From Klenkia soli (GTDB lineage Bacteria > Actinomycetota > Actinomycetes > Mycobacteriales > Geodermatophilaceae): 64,000 bases of DNA. The notes under the pieces were generated by a model that ran no database searches, had not been told where the DNA came from, and saw nothing but the letters and a program-made list of their open reading frames with translations. Made by a program: the position numbers and the translations under genes. Positions 1 to 8,735 of the stretch are shown here, piece after piece. The stretch spans positions 186,001-250,000 of the forward strand of contig NZ_FNIR01000007.1 in assembly GCF_900103975.1 (NCBI RefSeq). Reading direction: 5' to 3'. The first letter of the stretch is position 1; every line of letters begins with the position of its first letter.

Positions 1-242
1 ACGACCGGCCGGGGCGGGGCGGGCTCGCCGGGCGGTGGCGGGAGCTCGACCTCGAGCCAGCTGCCGGCGGTGAGCCGGTCACCCTTGCCGCGGGCCCGGC
101 CGTCGACGATCACCCGGCCCTCGTCGGCGAGGTCGGCGGCGGCGCCGCGGCTGAGGCCGAACAACCGGGCCAGGGCCTGGTCGACCCGCTGGCCCTCCAG
201 GCCGTCGGGGACCGGGAGCTCGCGGTGCAGGCTGGCGGTCAT
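1..242 (-). CDS. RluA/RluD-family pseudouridine synthase, N-terminal part (cut by window edge)
   Basis: Only the first 80 or so codons are present; the gene runs off the left edge. The visible protein begins [14 protein letters not shown] and continues with an S4-like RNA-binding segment ([15 protein letters not shown], then [14 protein letters not shown]), the usual N-terminal domain of RluA/RluD-type 23S rRNA pseudouridine synthases. The catalytic domain lies outside the window. The gene starts 20 bp after the lspA stop on the same strand, a pairing common in bacteria. An upstream ATG at 250 is closed by a stop after three codons, so 242 is the start. The family is clear, but the exact target uridine cannot be told. 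Confidence 0.75.
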   Translation of the reverse strand, partial: MTASLHRELPVPDGLEGQRVDQALARLFGLSRGAAADLADEGRVIVDGRARGKGDRLTAGSWLEVELPPPPGEPAPPRPV

Positions 243-262
243 CCCGCCATTGTGACCGACGA

Positions 263-871
263 TCAGTCGTCGGCCGGCCGCGTCGCCGGGGCGTCGCCGG
301 CCGCGGTGCCGGCGGCGTCGTCGGCGGGCTTGCCGCGCGAGCCGTCGAACTCGATGCCGCGGACGGCGAGCACGGCGCCCAGGATGCCGCCGCAGACGAT
401 GGCGGAGTCGGCCACGTTGAAGATCGGCCACACCCGGCCGTAGGGGTCGAACAGGGACAGGAAGTCCACGACCCCGCCGCGCAGGAACCCCGGGTCGCGG
501 AACACCCGATCGGTCAGGTTGCCCACCGCCCCGCCGAGCACGAGGCCCAGCGCGACCGCCCAGCCGGTGCTGAACAGCCGGCGGGCCGCCCGCACGATCA
601 CCACGACGACGACCGCCGCGATCAGGCTGAACACCACCGTGGCGCCCTCGGCGAAGGAGAACGCGGCGCCGGTGTTGCGGGCCTCGGTGAGGTACAGCAC
701 CCCGCCCAGCAGCCGCAGCGGCTCGCGGTCGGACAGTGTCGCCACCACGACCAGCTTGGTCACCAGGTCCAGGGCCAGGACACCGGCGGCCAGCCCGACC
801 AGCAGGAGGGTGCGCGGCCGCCGGGCGGTGGCCGGCTCGGGCGCGGACGGGCTGGTGGGTTCCTCGGGCAC
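263..871 (-). CDS. lspA: Lipoprotein signal peptidase (signal peptidase II)
   Basis: LspA removes the signal peptide from diacylglyceryl-modified prolipoproteins in the cytoplasmic membrane. The 202-residue product has four hydrophobic segments (about 21-43, 75-95, 103-118 and 150-170). It also has the two catalytic aspartate motifs, NLTDR (D121) and FNVADS (D155), of this aspartic protease family. The GTG start at 871 is preferred because an extended -10 hexamer (TACCGT) lies exactly 6 nt upstream, implying a leaderless mRNA; the reading frame stays open further upstream but encodes only low-complexity sequence. The N-terminal 20 residues and the C-terminal Asp/Ala/Pro tail are disordered extensions. 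It is followed by the pseudouridine synthase gene. Confidence 0.93.
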   Translation of the reverse strand: MPEEPTSPSAPEPATARRPRTLLLVGLAAGVLALDLVTKLVVVATLSDREPLRLLGGVLYLTEARNTGAAFSFAEGATVVFSLIAAVVVVVIVRAARRLFSTGWAVALGLVLGGAVGNLTDRVFRDPGFLRGGVVDFLSLFDPYGRVWPIFNVADSAIVCGGILGAVLAVRGIEFDGSRGKPADDAAGTAAGDAPATRPADD

Positions 872-877
872 GGGGCG

Positions 878-883
878 ACGGTA
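878..883 (-). promoter_or_regulatory. Leaderless -10 hexamer of lspA
   Basis: The minus strand reads TACCGT (TANNNT type) ending 6 nt before the lspA GTG. This is the spacing expected when the transcript starts at the start codon. No Shine-Dalgarno sequence is present. Confidence 0.5.
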
Positions 884-1079
884 CCGAGGTGGCTGCGCAC
901 CCCGGGTCCTGGCGCGCACCGGGTCACCCCTGCGTGCAGCATGGTGAGGGTCACACCGCCCGGGTGAGGTGCCCGGCACCGGGTGGGACGACCATGGCAG
1001 GGACGAGCGGTGATCCCGCTCCCCCCTGAACGCATCGCCGGGCACCGACAGCCCGGGCGAGACCACCAGGAAGGCCCCC

Positions 1080-2642
1080 GTGACCAGCCCCGCCAGCACC
1101 CCCGCGACCAGCACCCCGGGTGAGTACGCCCACCCGGTCATCCCCGACACGTCGCGCCCCGACGTCGTCCTGGTCGGCGGCGGGGTGATGAGCGCGACGC
1201 TGGCGGCTCTGCTGGGCATCGTGGCGCCGCACTGGTCGATCACGCTGTTCGAGGCCGGGGACAAGGTCGCCGCCGAGAGCTCCGACGGCTGGAACAACGC
1301 CGGCACCGGGCACTCGGCGCTGTGCGAGCTCAACTACACGCCCGCCGGCGCGGACGGCACGGTCGACGCGACCAAGGCCAACCAGATCAACGAGCAGTTC
1401 CAGCTGTCCCGGCAGTTCTGGTCGCACCTGGTGCGCACCGGCCTGACCGGCTCGCCCAAGAACTTCATCACCCCGGTGCCGCACATCAGCTTCGTGCACG
1501 GCACCGAGGGCCAGGAGTACATGCGGGCCCGGCACGCCGCCCTGACGGCCTCCCCGCTGTTCGCCGAGCTCGAGCTGACCACCTCGCAGGACGAGCTGGC
1601 CGGCTGGGTGCCGCTGATGATGGAGGGCCGCGACCCGGCCCAGCCGGTCGCGGCGACCCGGTCGACCGCGGGCACCGACGTCGACTTCGGCTCGCTCACC
1701 CGGCTGCTGCTGGACCAGGCGACCAGCCGCGGCGTGGCCGTGCACACCGGCACCAGCGTGCAGGACCTGGAGCGGACGACGGACGGCCGCTGGAAGGTCA
1801 CCGCCCGGCACCACGCCAGCGGCGAGGAGTTCACCGTCAACGCGGGCTTCGTGTTCGTCGGCGCCGGGGGCGGCGCGCTGCCGCTGCTGCAGCGGGCCGA
1901 CATCCCCGAGATCAGGGGCTTCGGCGGGTTCCCGGTCTCGGGCCTGTTCCTGCGGTCGACCAACGACGCCCTCGCCGCGCGGCACCAGGCCAAGGTCTAC
2001 GGCCAGGCCGCCGTCGGCGCGCCCCCGATGTCGGTGCCGCACCTCGACCTGCGGCTGATCGACGGCCAGCAGTCCCTGCTGTTCGGCCCCTACGCCGGGT
2101 TCTCGCCCAAGTTCCTGAAGTCCGGCTCCTGGCTGGACCTCCCCCGGTCGGTACGCCTGGGCAACATCGGCTCGATGCTCGGTGTCGCCCGCACCCAGAC
2201 CGCGCTCACCCGCTACCTGGTCGGCCAGGTGCTGCAGCGCCCCTCCGACCGGCTCGAGGCGCTCGAGGAGTTCGTGCCCACGGCCGAGGGCGACGACTGG
2301 GAGATGATCCACGCCGGCCAGCGCGTGCAGGTCATCAAGCAGGACGCGAAGGGCCGCGGCGTCCTGCAGTTCGGCACCGAGCTGATCGTCGGCGGCGGGG
2401 GCACCATCGCCGGCCTGCTCGGCGCCTCCCCCGGCGCCTCGACCGCGGTGGCCGCGATGCTCGACCTGCTGCGCCGGGCCTTCCCCGACCAGCACGCCGA
2501 CTGGGAGCCGCTCCTGCGCGAGGCGATCCCCTCCTACGGCCGCACGCTGGCCGACGACCCGGCGCTGTTCGCCGAGGTCCGCGAGGAGACCACCCGCACG
2601 CTGGAGCTCACCGGCCCGGTCGAGCTGGCCGGCGCCCGCTGA
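1080..2642 (+). CDS. mqo: Malate:quinone oxidoreductase
   Basis: Membrane-associated FAD enzyme that oxidises malate to oxaloacetate and passes electrons to quinone, a tricarboxylic-acid-cycle entry to the respiratory chain. The 520-residue protein has an N-terminal Rossmann FAD motif ([14 protein letters not shown], about 29-42). It carries the family signatures [16 protein letters not shown] and [14 protein letters not shown], and a C-terminal FAD-contact region [22 protein letters not shown]. Length matches the family. GTG at 1080 has a good ribosome-binding site (AGGAAGG, about 6 nt upstream), so this start is well supported. It is a single-gene unit, divergent from lspA across a 208-bp gap and convergent with the PhyH-type gene after 22 bp. 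Confidence 0.96.
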   Translation: MTSPASTPATSTPGEYAHPVIPDTSRPDVVLVGGGVMSATLAALLGIVAPHWSITLFEAGDKVAAESSDGWNNAGTGHSALCELNYTPAGADGTVDATKANQINEQFQLSRQFWSHLVRTGLTGSPKNFITPVPHISFVHGTEGQEYMRARHAALTASPLFAELELTTSQDELAGWVPLMMEGRDPAQPVAATRSTAGTDVDFGSLTRLLLDQATSRGVAVHTGTSVQDLERTTDGRWKVTARHHASGEEFTVNAGFVFVGAGGGALPLLQRADIPEIRGFGGFPVSGLFLRSTNDALAARHQAKVYGQAAVGAPPMSVPHLDLRLIDGQQSLLFGPYAGFSPKFLKSGSWLDLPRSVRLGNIGSMLGVARTQTALTRYLVGQVLQRPSDRLEALEEFVPTAEGDDWEMIHAGQRVQVIKQDAKGRGVLQFGTELIVGGGGTIAGLLGASPGASTAVAAMLDLLRRAFPDQHADWEPLLREAIPSYGRTLADDPALFAEVREETTRTLELTGPVELAGAR

Positions 2643-2664
2643 GGCGGGCGCCGGCTCACCGGCG

Positions 2665-3624
2665 TCAGCTGACGACGGGGTTCAGCGGGGTGTCGATCAC
2701 CTCGCCGGGCTGCGCCCCGGGGAGGAACTGCTGCCACTGGCCCGACACCAGGGTCGGCGAGGGCACCACCGCGGCGCCGTCGGCGAAGTAGGTGGTGGCC
2801 AGCACCATCCGCGGTGCCGTCGTCCGGTTCGGGCCCGCGGTGTGGAAGCACAGGCTGGAGTGCACCGAGATCTCCCCCAGCTCGAACGGCCCGTCCTCGA
2901 CCGACACCCCGGCCTCGGCGAACGCCCGGGAGACCGTGCGGTCGTAGCTGGCGTCCTCGGTGGAGAACGACACGTCGTCCACCAGCCGGTGCAGGTCGAC
3001 CCCGCGGGCGAAGGACAACGGGCCCATCTCGCGGGGCGTGTGCTGCAGCGGCATCCACACCGTGGCGACCGCCTGGCTGTCGATCGGGAAGTGGTGGTCG
3101 TCGAAGTGCCACGGCGTCCGGCCGCACGCGGGCTCCTTGGCCAGCACGTTGTCGTGGTAGACCCGCACGTCCTCGACGGCGAGCAGGTCGGCGACGATCC
3201 GGCCCAGCCGGCGGCTGAGCACGAAGGCGGCGATCTCCGCGGAGTGCGTCCACATCAGCTCGTCGCTGGTGAACCGGCCCTCCGGCCGGTCGCGGCCGGC
3301 CGCCGCCAGGTGCTCGACCAGCAGTCGCCGCAGCCGGCTGACCGCGGCCGGCGGGAGCACCGCGGGCAGCTTGACGAAGCCGTCGCGGGCGAAGGACTCC
3401 CGCTGCTCTGCCGTCACCGGGTAGACCTCGGCCAGTAGGGCGTCGAGCTCGGCGGCGGAGGGCTCGGGCAGCTGGTCCGGCTCCTCGACCTCGGTCAGCG
3501 GGCCCTGGTCGCCGCCGTTGTCGGCCAGCGTCAGGTACCAGTCCCACCACTCGTTGTTGTCACCGGTCCAGGCGGTGTCCAGCCCGTCGCGCGCGGCGTG
3601 GGACTGGGAGACGTTGCCGCTCAC
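2665..3624 (-). CDS. Phytanoyl-CoA dioxygenase (PhyH) family Fe(II)/2-oxoglutarate oxygenase
   Basis: A 319-residue non-haem iron oxygenase of the PhyH family. The iron triad is visible as H173-F-D175 (in TPWHFDDHHF) and H261 (in CFHTAGPN), followed by the 2-oxoglutarate-binding R267 six residues later. The first 60 residues are a Trp/Asp-rich extension (EWWDWYLTL). The GTG at 3624 overlaps the stop of the upstream methyltransferase by 4 bp (GTGA), so the two are translationally coupled. PhyH enzymes in bacteria usually hydroxylate or halogenate small molecules, so a role with the two neighbouring methyltransferases in tailoring a metabolite is an inference. The substrate is unknown. Confidence 0.85.
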   Translation of the reverse strand: MSGNVSQSHAARDGLDTAWTGDNNEWWDWYLTLADNGGDQGPLTEVEEPDQLPEPSAAELDALLAEVYPVTAEQRESFARDGFVKLPAVLPPAAVSRLRRLLVEHLAAAGRDRPEGRFTSDELMWTHSAEIAAFVLSRRLGRIVADLLAVEDVRVYHDNVLAKEPACGRTPWHFDDHHFPIDSQAVATVWMPLQHTPREMGPLSFARGVDLHRLVDDVSFSTEDASYDRTVSRAFAEAGVSVEDGPFELGEISVHSSLCFHTAGPNRTTAPRMVLATTYFADGAAVVPSPTLVSGQWQQFLPGAQPGEVIDTPLNPVVS

Positions 3625-4493
3625 GCGTGCCGCACCGAGATCAGCGCGACCTGGTGGTCGAAGACCCAGCGGCCGTCCTCGGCGCAGGAGGCCAGGTAGC
3701 CACCCACGACGGGGTCGGCGAGCATCTGGTCCAGGGACACCGAGTCGTCGAAGACGCAGCGCTGCAGGAAGCCCTCGGCGGTGTCCCGGTCGTCCTGGGC
3801 GACCGACGTCCGGTAGGTCAGCAGCTCCTCGGCCACCGTGACCGGCAGCGCGTCCAGGGCGACGCGGACCTCCTCGGCTGCGGTGTAGGGCACCCGGACG
3901 CCGTCCGGGTCGAAGGAGCGCCGGAAGGCCTCGTCGACGACGAGGTAGTGGGAGGCGGCGGTGGCCTGCGCGACCACCCCCAGCCCGCCCGGGGCGATGG
4001 CCTCGACGAACCGGGCCATCCCGGCGTCGAGCACGTCGGGCGCCAGGGCGTACAGGCCGTGGGTGCTCCAGACCAGGTCCCAGCCACCGGGCCGGACGAC
4101 GAGGTCCTCCACGGTGCACTCGTGGTCGGCCGCGCCGACGAAGGGCGGGGCCAGGGTGCCGCGGGCCTCGTCCAGGCTGAACCGCGACGGGTCCAGCAGG
4201 TCGGTCTCGACCACGAGCTCACCGGCCAGCGCGGCGACGTCGGGGGTGGCCAGCAGCGCGGTGGGGAACTTGCCGCTGCCGCAGGCGACGTCCAGCAGGG
4301 TCAGGCGGTCCCCGCCGGCGGCCAGGTCGCGGAACGTGCCGGCCCAGTCCCGGGCGGCGGCCAGCTGCCGGTAGTCCTCGGTGGCCAGGGCGTAGAAGGC
4401 CTCCATGCCGCGGCGGCCGGCCTCGGACCAGTGCGCCAGGCTCGCCGCCGACGTCGCCGAGCTGGGGGTGGGTGGGCTGCTGGTGGGGTGCAC
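3621..4493 (-). CDS. SAM-dependent methyltransferase, class I
   Basis: A 290-residue Rossmann-fold methyltransferase. SAM motif I is LLDVACGSGKFP (about 85-96), and a motif-II-like acidic position follows in ELVVETDLLDPSRF. The region WDLVWSTHGLYALAPD resembles motif IV of small-molecule N/O-methyltransferases. It is the first gene of a two-gene unit with the PhyH oxygenase (4-bp GTGA overlap). It is divergent from a second methyltransferase across a 99-bp gap that probably holds both promoters. The start is GTG at 4493; no strong ribosome-binding site is seen, so the exact start is tentative. Substrate unknown. Confidence 0.82.
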   Translation of the reverse strand: MHPTSSPPTPSSATSAASLAHWSEAGRRGMEAFYALATEDYRQLAAARDWAGTFRDLAAGGDRLTLLDVACGSGKFPTALLATPDVAALAGELVVETDLLDPSRFSLDEARGTLAPPFVGAADHECTVEDLVVRPGGWDLVWSTHGLYALAPDVLDAGMARFVEAIAPGGLGVVAQATAASHYLVVDEAFRRSFDPDGVRVPYTAAEEVRVALDALPVTVAEELLTYRTSVAQDDRDTAEGFLQRCVFDDSVSLDQMLADPVVGGYLASCAEDGRWVFDHQVALISVRHA

Positions 4494-4592
4494 AGGTGCA
4501 GCCTGCGCCCCGTCCCGGACCGCCGTCCACCCGGGTCGTCACCGAGCATTTCCGCAGCTCGCTGCACACCGGGGTGTGGTTGAGTCGAGGCG

Positions 4593-5450
4593 GTGACCAC
4601 CAGCACGGCACCGCTGGACCTGCTGCGCGGCACCCTCGCCCGGCGACCGGCCCTGCCCCCCTTGACCCCCACTGCCTACGCCCGCGCGCACGCCACCTAC
4701 GAGGCGCACAGCGACCAGCGCGCGCTGCTGACCACCTGGCTGGCCAGCACGGTGGCCGACCGGCTCCCCGGGGCGGCGGCCCGCACCGTGCTCAGCGTGG
4801 GGCCGGGCGACGGCAGCGTCGACGCCCCGCTGGCCAGCTCCCTGGTCGGCGGGCGTGGACCGCTGCGCTGGGTGGTCGCCGAGCCCGACCCGGTGGTGGG
4901 CGAGCGCTGCCGGGCCCGGCTGGCACAGGCCGTCGGCCCGGCCGGCAGCGTCGTGCTGCACGCCGGCCCCTTCGACACCGTGGGCGAGACCGTCGGCGCC
5001 GAGCAGGTGGACCTGGTGCTGGCCGTGCACTCCCTGTACTACGTGCCCGACCTGGCGGTGGCCGTGGCCGCCGCCGCGGCCCGGCTGGTGCCGGGTGCCG
5101 CTCTGGTGGTGCTGCTCGCCCCGCTGGAGGCGCTGTGCCTGCTCACCGAGGCCGTCGACCCGGCCAGCCACCGCTGGTGGAGCGGTGACCTCCCCGACGC
5201 GCTCGCGGCCGCCGGGCTGCGCGGGTCGGCCGTCCGGCTGCCCGGCCGGCTGGACACCACCGACTGCTTCGACCCCGGGTCACCGACCGGTCGTGAGGTG
5301 CTGGACTTCCTGGTGGGGGCCGACTGCGCGGACCTGGACGACGTCGCCCGCGGCGTGCTGCTGGACGCCCTGGCCGACATCGGCACCCGGGACGGCGACC
5401 GCTGGTCCGTGCCGCACCCGGTCGACGCCGTGGTGGCCACCCGGGTCTGA
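4593..5450 (+). CDS. SAM-dependent methyltransferase, histamine N-methyltransferase-like fold
   Basis: A 285-residue protein. Its SAM motif is VLSVGPGDGSVDAPLA (about 65-80), followed by WVVAEPDPVVGERC. The GPGDG form of motif I and the region DLVLAVHSLYYVPDL recall histamine N-methyltransferase-like enzymes; this resemblance comes from the motifs only. It starts at GTG 4593 behind a GAGG element. It faces away from the PhyH/methyltransferase pair, so the two transcription units are probably co-controlled from the shared 4494-4592 gap. Its 3' end is 2 bp from the convergent MFS exporter gene. A substrate cannot be named. Confidence 0.8.
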   Translation: MTTSTAPLDLLRGTLARRPALPPLTPTAYARAHATYEAHSDQRALLTTWLASTVADRLPGAAARTVLSVGPGDGSVDAPLASSLVGGRGPLRWVVAEPDPVVGERCRARLAQAVGPAGSVVLHAGPFDTVGETVGAEQVDLVLAVHSLYYVPDLAVAVAAAAARLVPGAALVVLLAPLEALCLLTEAVDPASHRWWSGDLPDALAAAGLRGSAVRLPGRLDTTDCFDPGSPTGREVLDFLVGADCADLDDVARGVLLDALADIGTRDGDRWSVPHPVDAVVATRV

Positions 5451-5452
5451 CC

Positions 5453-6568
5453 TCACCGGCCGACCGGCGCCGGCGGCAGCACCCCGACCAGGGTCACCGC
5501 GGCGGCGAGCCCGAACGCCGGCAGCACACCGGCGCCCAGCACCGCCGAGGACAGCGGGGCACCCACGGCCTGCCCGAGCAGCAGGGCCACGAAGAACGCG
5601 GAGACGGCCGGCCCGGGGGTGCACGAGACCTGCCCGGCCCAGGCGATGAGCACCGTCGTCCCCACCGTGAACCCCAGCCCGAACGCCGCCGCGGCCAGGA
5701 ACGGCACCGGACCCACCGGCGGGACGGCGAGCCCGACCACCCCCGCGGCGGTGAGCCCGAGCGCGGCCGCCCGGGCCCGCCGCAGCCCGGCCCGCAGCCA
5801 GCGGGGTGCGACCACCGCGGCCCCCGTGGCGCCGACGCCCAGGGCCAGCCAGACCCACACCGCCGTGGCCTCGGCGAGGCCGGCGGCCTGCAGCACGGTC
5901 CGGCCGTGGGTCCAGACGGCGGCACTGCCCGCACCGAGCAGGAACGCAGCGCTCAGCGGGGCCAGCCATCGTCTGCCGGCGTCCACCGGAACCGCGGTAC
6001 CGCGGGTCCCCGCCCCGTGCGGGGCCAGCACCAGCACGGCCACCGTGACGGCGGCGGTCGCGGTCGCCGCCACCCACCACGCCGTCTGCCACCGGTCGCC
6101 CAGCAGCAGCGCGAGCAGCGCCGCCGCCACGAGGCCCGGCCCGGTGCCGGCGTTGACCAGGGCCTGCGCGCCGTCCTGACCCGGGCCGGGCACCGCGCGC
6201 CGGACCAGCACGACCAGGCCCGGCGAGGCCGCCCCGGCCCCCGCGCTCCCCAGCACCACGGCGACGGAGAAGACCGCGGCCGACCCCGCCGTCCAGACCC
6301 CCAGGGCGCCGACGGCGGCTACCGTCCCGGCCCCGGCCACCACCGTCCGGGGCCACCGCTCGCAGGCGACGAACGCCAGGCCCGCGGCCACGCAGTAGGC
6401 CACCGAGGTGGCCCCGGACACCGCGCCGACGGCGCCCGTGGACAGGCCGAGGTCGCGCTGGGCGTCGGGTGCGGCCAGCCCGTAGGCGTAGCGGACCAGG
6501 CCGTAGGTGCAGGCGATGAGTGCGGTGCCGGCGAGCACCAGGGCAGCAGGACGTAACGGTCGTTTCAT
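5453..6568 (-). CDS. MFS transporter (drug/metabolite exporter type)
   Basis: A 371-residue integral membrane protein with about 11-12 hydrophobic segments and the short loops of the major facilitator superfamily. The N-terminal segment is RPAALVLAGTALIACTYGLVRYAYGL. The ATG at 6568 lies inside a 31-bp palindrome shared with the divergent TetR gene, and a TAACGT -10 element sits 8 nt upstream, so the mRNA is probably leaderless. A TetR repressor bound there would block both promoter and start codon. The reading frame continues far upstream, but that part is antisense to other genes. The likely role is efflux of a toxic compound or of the product of the adjacent PhyH/methyltransferase genes. 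Confidence 0.88.
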   Translation of the reverse strand: MKRPLRPAALVLAGTALIACTYGLVRYAYGLAAPDAQRDLGLSTGAVGAVSGATSVAYCVAAGLAFVACERWPRTVVAGAGTVAAVGALGVWTAGSAAVFSVAVVLGSAGAGAASPGLVVLVRRAVPGPGQDGAQALVNAGTGPGLVAAALLALLLGDRWQTAWWVAATATAAVTVAVLVLAPHGAGTRGTAVPVDAGRRWLAPLSAAFLLGAGSAAVWTHGRTVLQAAGLAEATAVWVWLALGVGATGAAVVAPRWLRAGLRRARAAALGLTAAGVVGLAVPPVGPVPFLAAAAFGLGFTVGTTVLIAWAGQVSCTPGPAVSAFFVALLLGQAVGAPLSSAVLGAGVLPAFGLAAAVTLVGVLPPAPVGR

Positions 6569-6583
6569 CGAAACGGACGTTAC
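6553..6583. promoter_or_regulatory. 31-bp palindromic TetR operator spanning the MFS start codon
   Basis: Two nested inverted repeats form one symmetric element: GTAACG, 2 nt, CGTTTC, 3 nt (ATC), GAAACG, 2 nt, CGTTAC. All four 6-bp arms match perfectly. It covers the first codons of the MFS gene and both divergent -10 hexamers, and ends 9 bp before the TetR start codon. Its size and symmetry fit a TetR dimer or dimer pair, giving autorepression and repression of the exporter. Confidence 0.8.
6577..6582 (-). promoter_or_regulatory. Leaderless -10 hexamer of the MFS gene
   Basis: The minus strand reads TAACGT, 8 nt before the MFS ATG at 6568, inside the palindromic operator. It implies a leaderless transcript directly occluded by the repressor. 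Confidence 0.5.
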
Positions 6584-6586
6584 AGT
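6581..6586 (+). promoter_or_regulatory. Leaderless -10 hexamer of the TetR gene
   Basis: TACAGT lies 6 nt before the GTG at 6593 and overlaps the right end of the operator. There is no room for a Shine-Dalgarno sequence, so the tetR message should be leaderless and autoregulated. Confidence 0.55.
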
Positions 6587-6592
6587 GGATCC

Positions 6593-7144
6593 GTGACCCC
6601 GCGACCCGACGCCCGCCGACGCCTGCTGGACGCCGCCGACGAGCTGTTCGCGGTCCAGGGCTGCGCCGCCACCCCGGTGGACCAGGTGCTGACCCGCGCC
6701 GGGGTGGCCCCTGCGACGCTCTACGCCCACTTCGGCAGCAAGACCGGGCTGCAGGCCGCCGTCCTGGACGCCCGGCTGGCCCGCTGGGACACCACCTGGG
6801 CCGCGGCGGTCGACGCCGCGCCGGACGACCGGGGCCGTCTGCTGGCGGTGTTCGACGCGTTGGCGGAGTTCGCCCGCGGCGAGGCGGCGTCCCGGTGGTG
6901 CGCGTTCCTGGACGCCGCCGCCGGCGCCCCCGCCGACGACCCCACCGCCACGGCGGCGATCACCGCGGACACCGCCCTGCTGCGCGCGCGGCTGACCGAG
7001 CTGGCCGGACCGGTGGCCGGGGACCGGGCGGCCGAGCTGGCCGAGCAGCTGCTGGTGGTGGTCAGCGGCACCCTCGCGATGCACCTGCGGCCCGGCGGGT
7101 CCCTGGCCACCGGCCGGGCCACCGCGGAAGCGCTGCTGCGTTAG
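6593..7144 (+). CDS. TetR/AcrR family transcriptional regulator
   Basis: A 183-residue repressor. The N-terminal helix-turn-helix domain spans about 1-50: ARRRLLDAADELFAVQG, then TPVDQVLTRAGVAPATLYAHFGSK with the typical recognition helix. An all-helical ligand-binding domain follows. It is divergent from the MFS gene with only 24 bp between the start codons, the classic arrangement of a TetR regulator and the efflux pump it controls. The intervening palindrome is the obvious binding site. Its stop overlaps the stop of the convergent antiporter gene by a few bases (TTAG). The inducer is unknown; a product or substrate of the exporter is the natural guess. Confidence 0.92.
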   Translation: MTPRPDARRRLLDAADELFAVQGCAATPVDQVLTRAGVAPATLYAHFGSKTGLQAAVLDARLARWDTTWAAAVDAAPDDRGRLLAVFDALAEFARGEAASRWCAFLDAAAGAPADDPTATAAITADTALLRARLTELAGPVAGDRAAELAEQLLVVVSGTLAMHLRPGGSLATGRATAEALLR

Positions 7145-8652
7145 TCGATCTCCGTGGGCTCCCCGGCCTCGCCGCGCCAGCCGGCCAACCGGCCGGCGCG
7201 GCTGACCGCCCGCAGTCGGCGCTCGGCCTCGGCGCGGGAGCCGCGGGCCGAGACCAGCAGGGCCTGGTCCCCGCGCATCAACCGGGTCTCCGGGCCGGGC
7301 ACGAACGGTTTGCCGTCCCGCACGACGAGGACGACGGCGGCGTCCTCGGGCAACCGCAGCTCGGGCAGGTAGACCCCGTGCAGGCGCGAGCCCTGCGGCA
7401 CGGTCAGCTGCATGAGCTCGGCGCCGAGCTCGTCCAGCGGAGCGGACTCGACGTCGATGTCGCGCGGCGTGATCGGGGTGGCGATGCGCAGCAGCCGGGC
7501 CACCGCCGGCAGCGACCCGCCCTGCACCACGGTGAAGACGACGACCAGCACGAAGACGATGTCGAACACCCGGGTGGCCCCGGGCACCGACGCCGCGATC
7601 GGGAAGGTGGCCAGCACGATGGGCACCGCCCCGCGCAACCCGGCCCACGAGATGAACGCCTGCTGCGCCCACGGGACCTTGAACCAGGCCAGGCTGGCCA
7701 CCACCGACAGCGGCCGGGCCACCAGCAGCAGCGCCAGGCCCACCAGCAGGGCCTGCGGCACGGCCTCGAGCAGCCGGTCCGGGCTGGCCAGCAGGCCCAG
7801 CAGCACGAACAGGCCGATCTGGGCGAGGCTGGCCATGCCCTCGGCGAACCCGATGGTGCCGGCGCGGTGCGGCAGCGGGGCGTTGCCCAGCACCAACCCG
7901 CAGAGGTACACCGCGACGAAGCCCGAGGTGTGCACCAGGTCGGCGGCGGCGAAGGCCAGCACGCACAGCGCCAGGGTGGCCAGCGGGTAGAAGCCGGCCA
8001 GCGGCAGCGCGGCCCGGCGCAGCAGCCAGGCCCCGCCGAACCCGATGGCCACGCCGATGACGGAGCCGCCGGCCAGCTCGCCGAGCACCTCGACCAGGGT
8101 GATCCACCAGGCGGCGGTCTCCCCGCCGACCAGCCGCTCGCTCAGCACGAGCACCAGCAGGATGACCGGGGCGTCGTTCAGCCCGGACTCCATCTCCAGC
8201 GCCGCGGCCATCCGCCGGGGCAGCGGCAGCCGGCGGAGCGTCGCGAAGACCGCCGCGGCGTCGGTGGAGCTGACGACGGCGCCCAGCAGCAGGGCGAAGG
8301 TCCAGGAGAAGTCGAGCAGCCAGACCGCCACGGCCGCCGTGACCACGATGGACACCACGACGCCCACCGTGGCCAGGGTCAGCCCGGGCCCCACCGCCCG
8401 CCGGACGTCGGACCACCGGGTGGTCAGACCGCCCTCGGCCAGGATCACCACCAGCGCCGCGACACCGAGGGTCTGGGTGAGCTCGACGTCCTCGAACTGG
8501 ACGCCGGCACCGCTCTCGCCCAGCGCCACGCCGAGGGCCAGGTAGATCAGCAGGGCCGGCAGCCCGAGCTTGTCCGACAGACGCAGGGCGAGCGCCGCGG
8601 TGAGGACGACGAGGGCGCCGACGGCGAGCGCGATGGTCACCGTCGTCGACAT
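7141..8652 (-). CDS. CPA1-type potassium/proton antiporter with C-terminal TrkA_C domain
   Basis: A 503-residue membrane protein of the NhaP2/CvrA type that exchanges K+ or Na+ for protons. About 12 transmembrane segments occupy residues 1-390. They include the CPA motif region SSTDAAAVFATLR and ESGLNDAPVILLV, where the buried aspartates bind the ion. After the last membrane helix, residues about 405-485 form a cytoplasmic TrkA_C regulatory domain (GSRLHGVYLPELRLPED to RGDQALLVSA), known for nucleotide or ion sensing. The start is ATG at 8652. It lies divergent from ileS with an 83-bp gap and converges on the tetR gene with overlapping stops. Confidence 0.9.
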   Translation of the reverse strand: MSTTVTIALAVGALVVLTAALALRLSDKLGLPALLIYLALGVALGESGAGVQFEDVELTQTLGVAALVVILAEGGLTTRWSDVRRAVGPGLTLATVGVVVSIVVTAAVAVWLLDFSWTFALLLGAVVSSTDAAAVFATLRRLPLPRRMAAALEMESGLNDAPVILLVLVLSERLVGGETAAWWITLVEVLGELAGGSVIGVAIGFGGAWLLRRAALPLAGFYPLATLALCVLAFAAADLVHTSGFVAVYLCGLVLGNAPLPHRAGTIGFAEGMASLAQIGLFVLLGLLASPDRLLEAVPQALLVGLALLLVARPLSVVASLAWFKVPWAQQAFISWAGLRGAVPIVLATFPIAASVPGATRVFDIVFVLVVVFTVVQGGSLPAVARLLRIATPITPRDIDVESAPLDELGAELMQLTVPQGSRLHGVYLPELRLPEDAAVVLVVRDGKPFVPGPETRLMRGDQALLVSARGSRAEAERRLRAVSRAGRLAGWRGEAGEPTEID

Positions 8653-8722
8653 CTGCCCCCCGTCACCCCCGCAGTGTCCCGCACCCAGGTGTCGGGCCGG
8701 TGACGCCGTCGCACCCCCCTGG

Positions 8723-8728
8723 GATGAT
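8723..8728 (+). promoter_or_regulatory. Leaderless -10 element (GATGAT) of ileS
   Basis: GATGAT, within TGGGATGAT, lies 7 nt before the GTG at 8736. The same nonamer occurs at the same distance before ybaK (54695) and before the upstream ORF at 55214. This supports 8736 as the ileS start. Confidence 0.45.
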
Positions 8729-8735
8729 GGCGGGC

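Noticed and set aside
5453-8416. A 987-codon open frame on the minus strand covering the MFS gene and the region of tetR and the antiporter
   Set aside because: Only the part from ATG 6568 encodes an MFS protein. The upstream part is an out-of-frame or antisense shadow of tetR and the antiporter, made long by high GC. The operator and -10 element mark the true start.
8653-8735. Considered a T-box riboswitch upstream of ileS, known in some actinobacteria
   Set aside because: The gap is only 83 bp, no T-box core sequence or specifier hairpin is visible, and a leaderless -10 element directly precedes the start.
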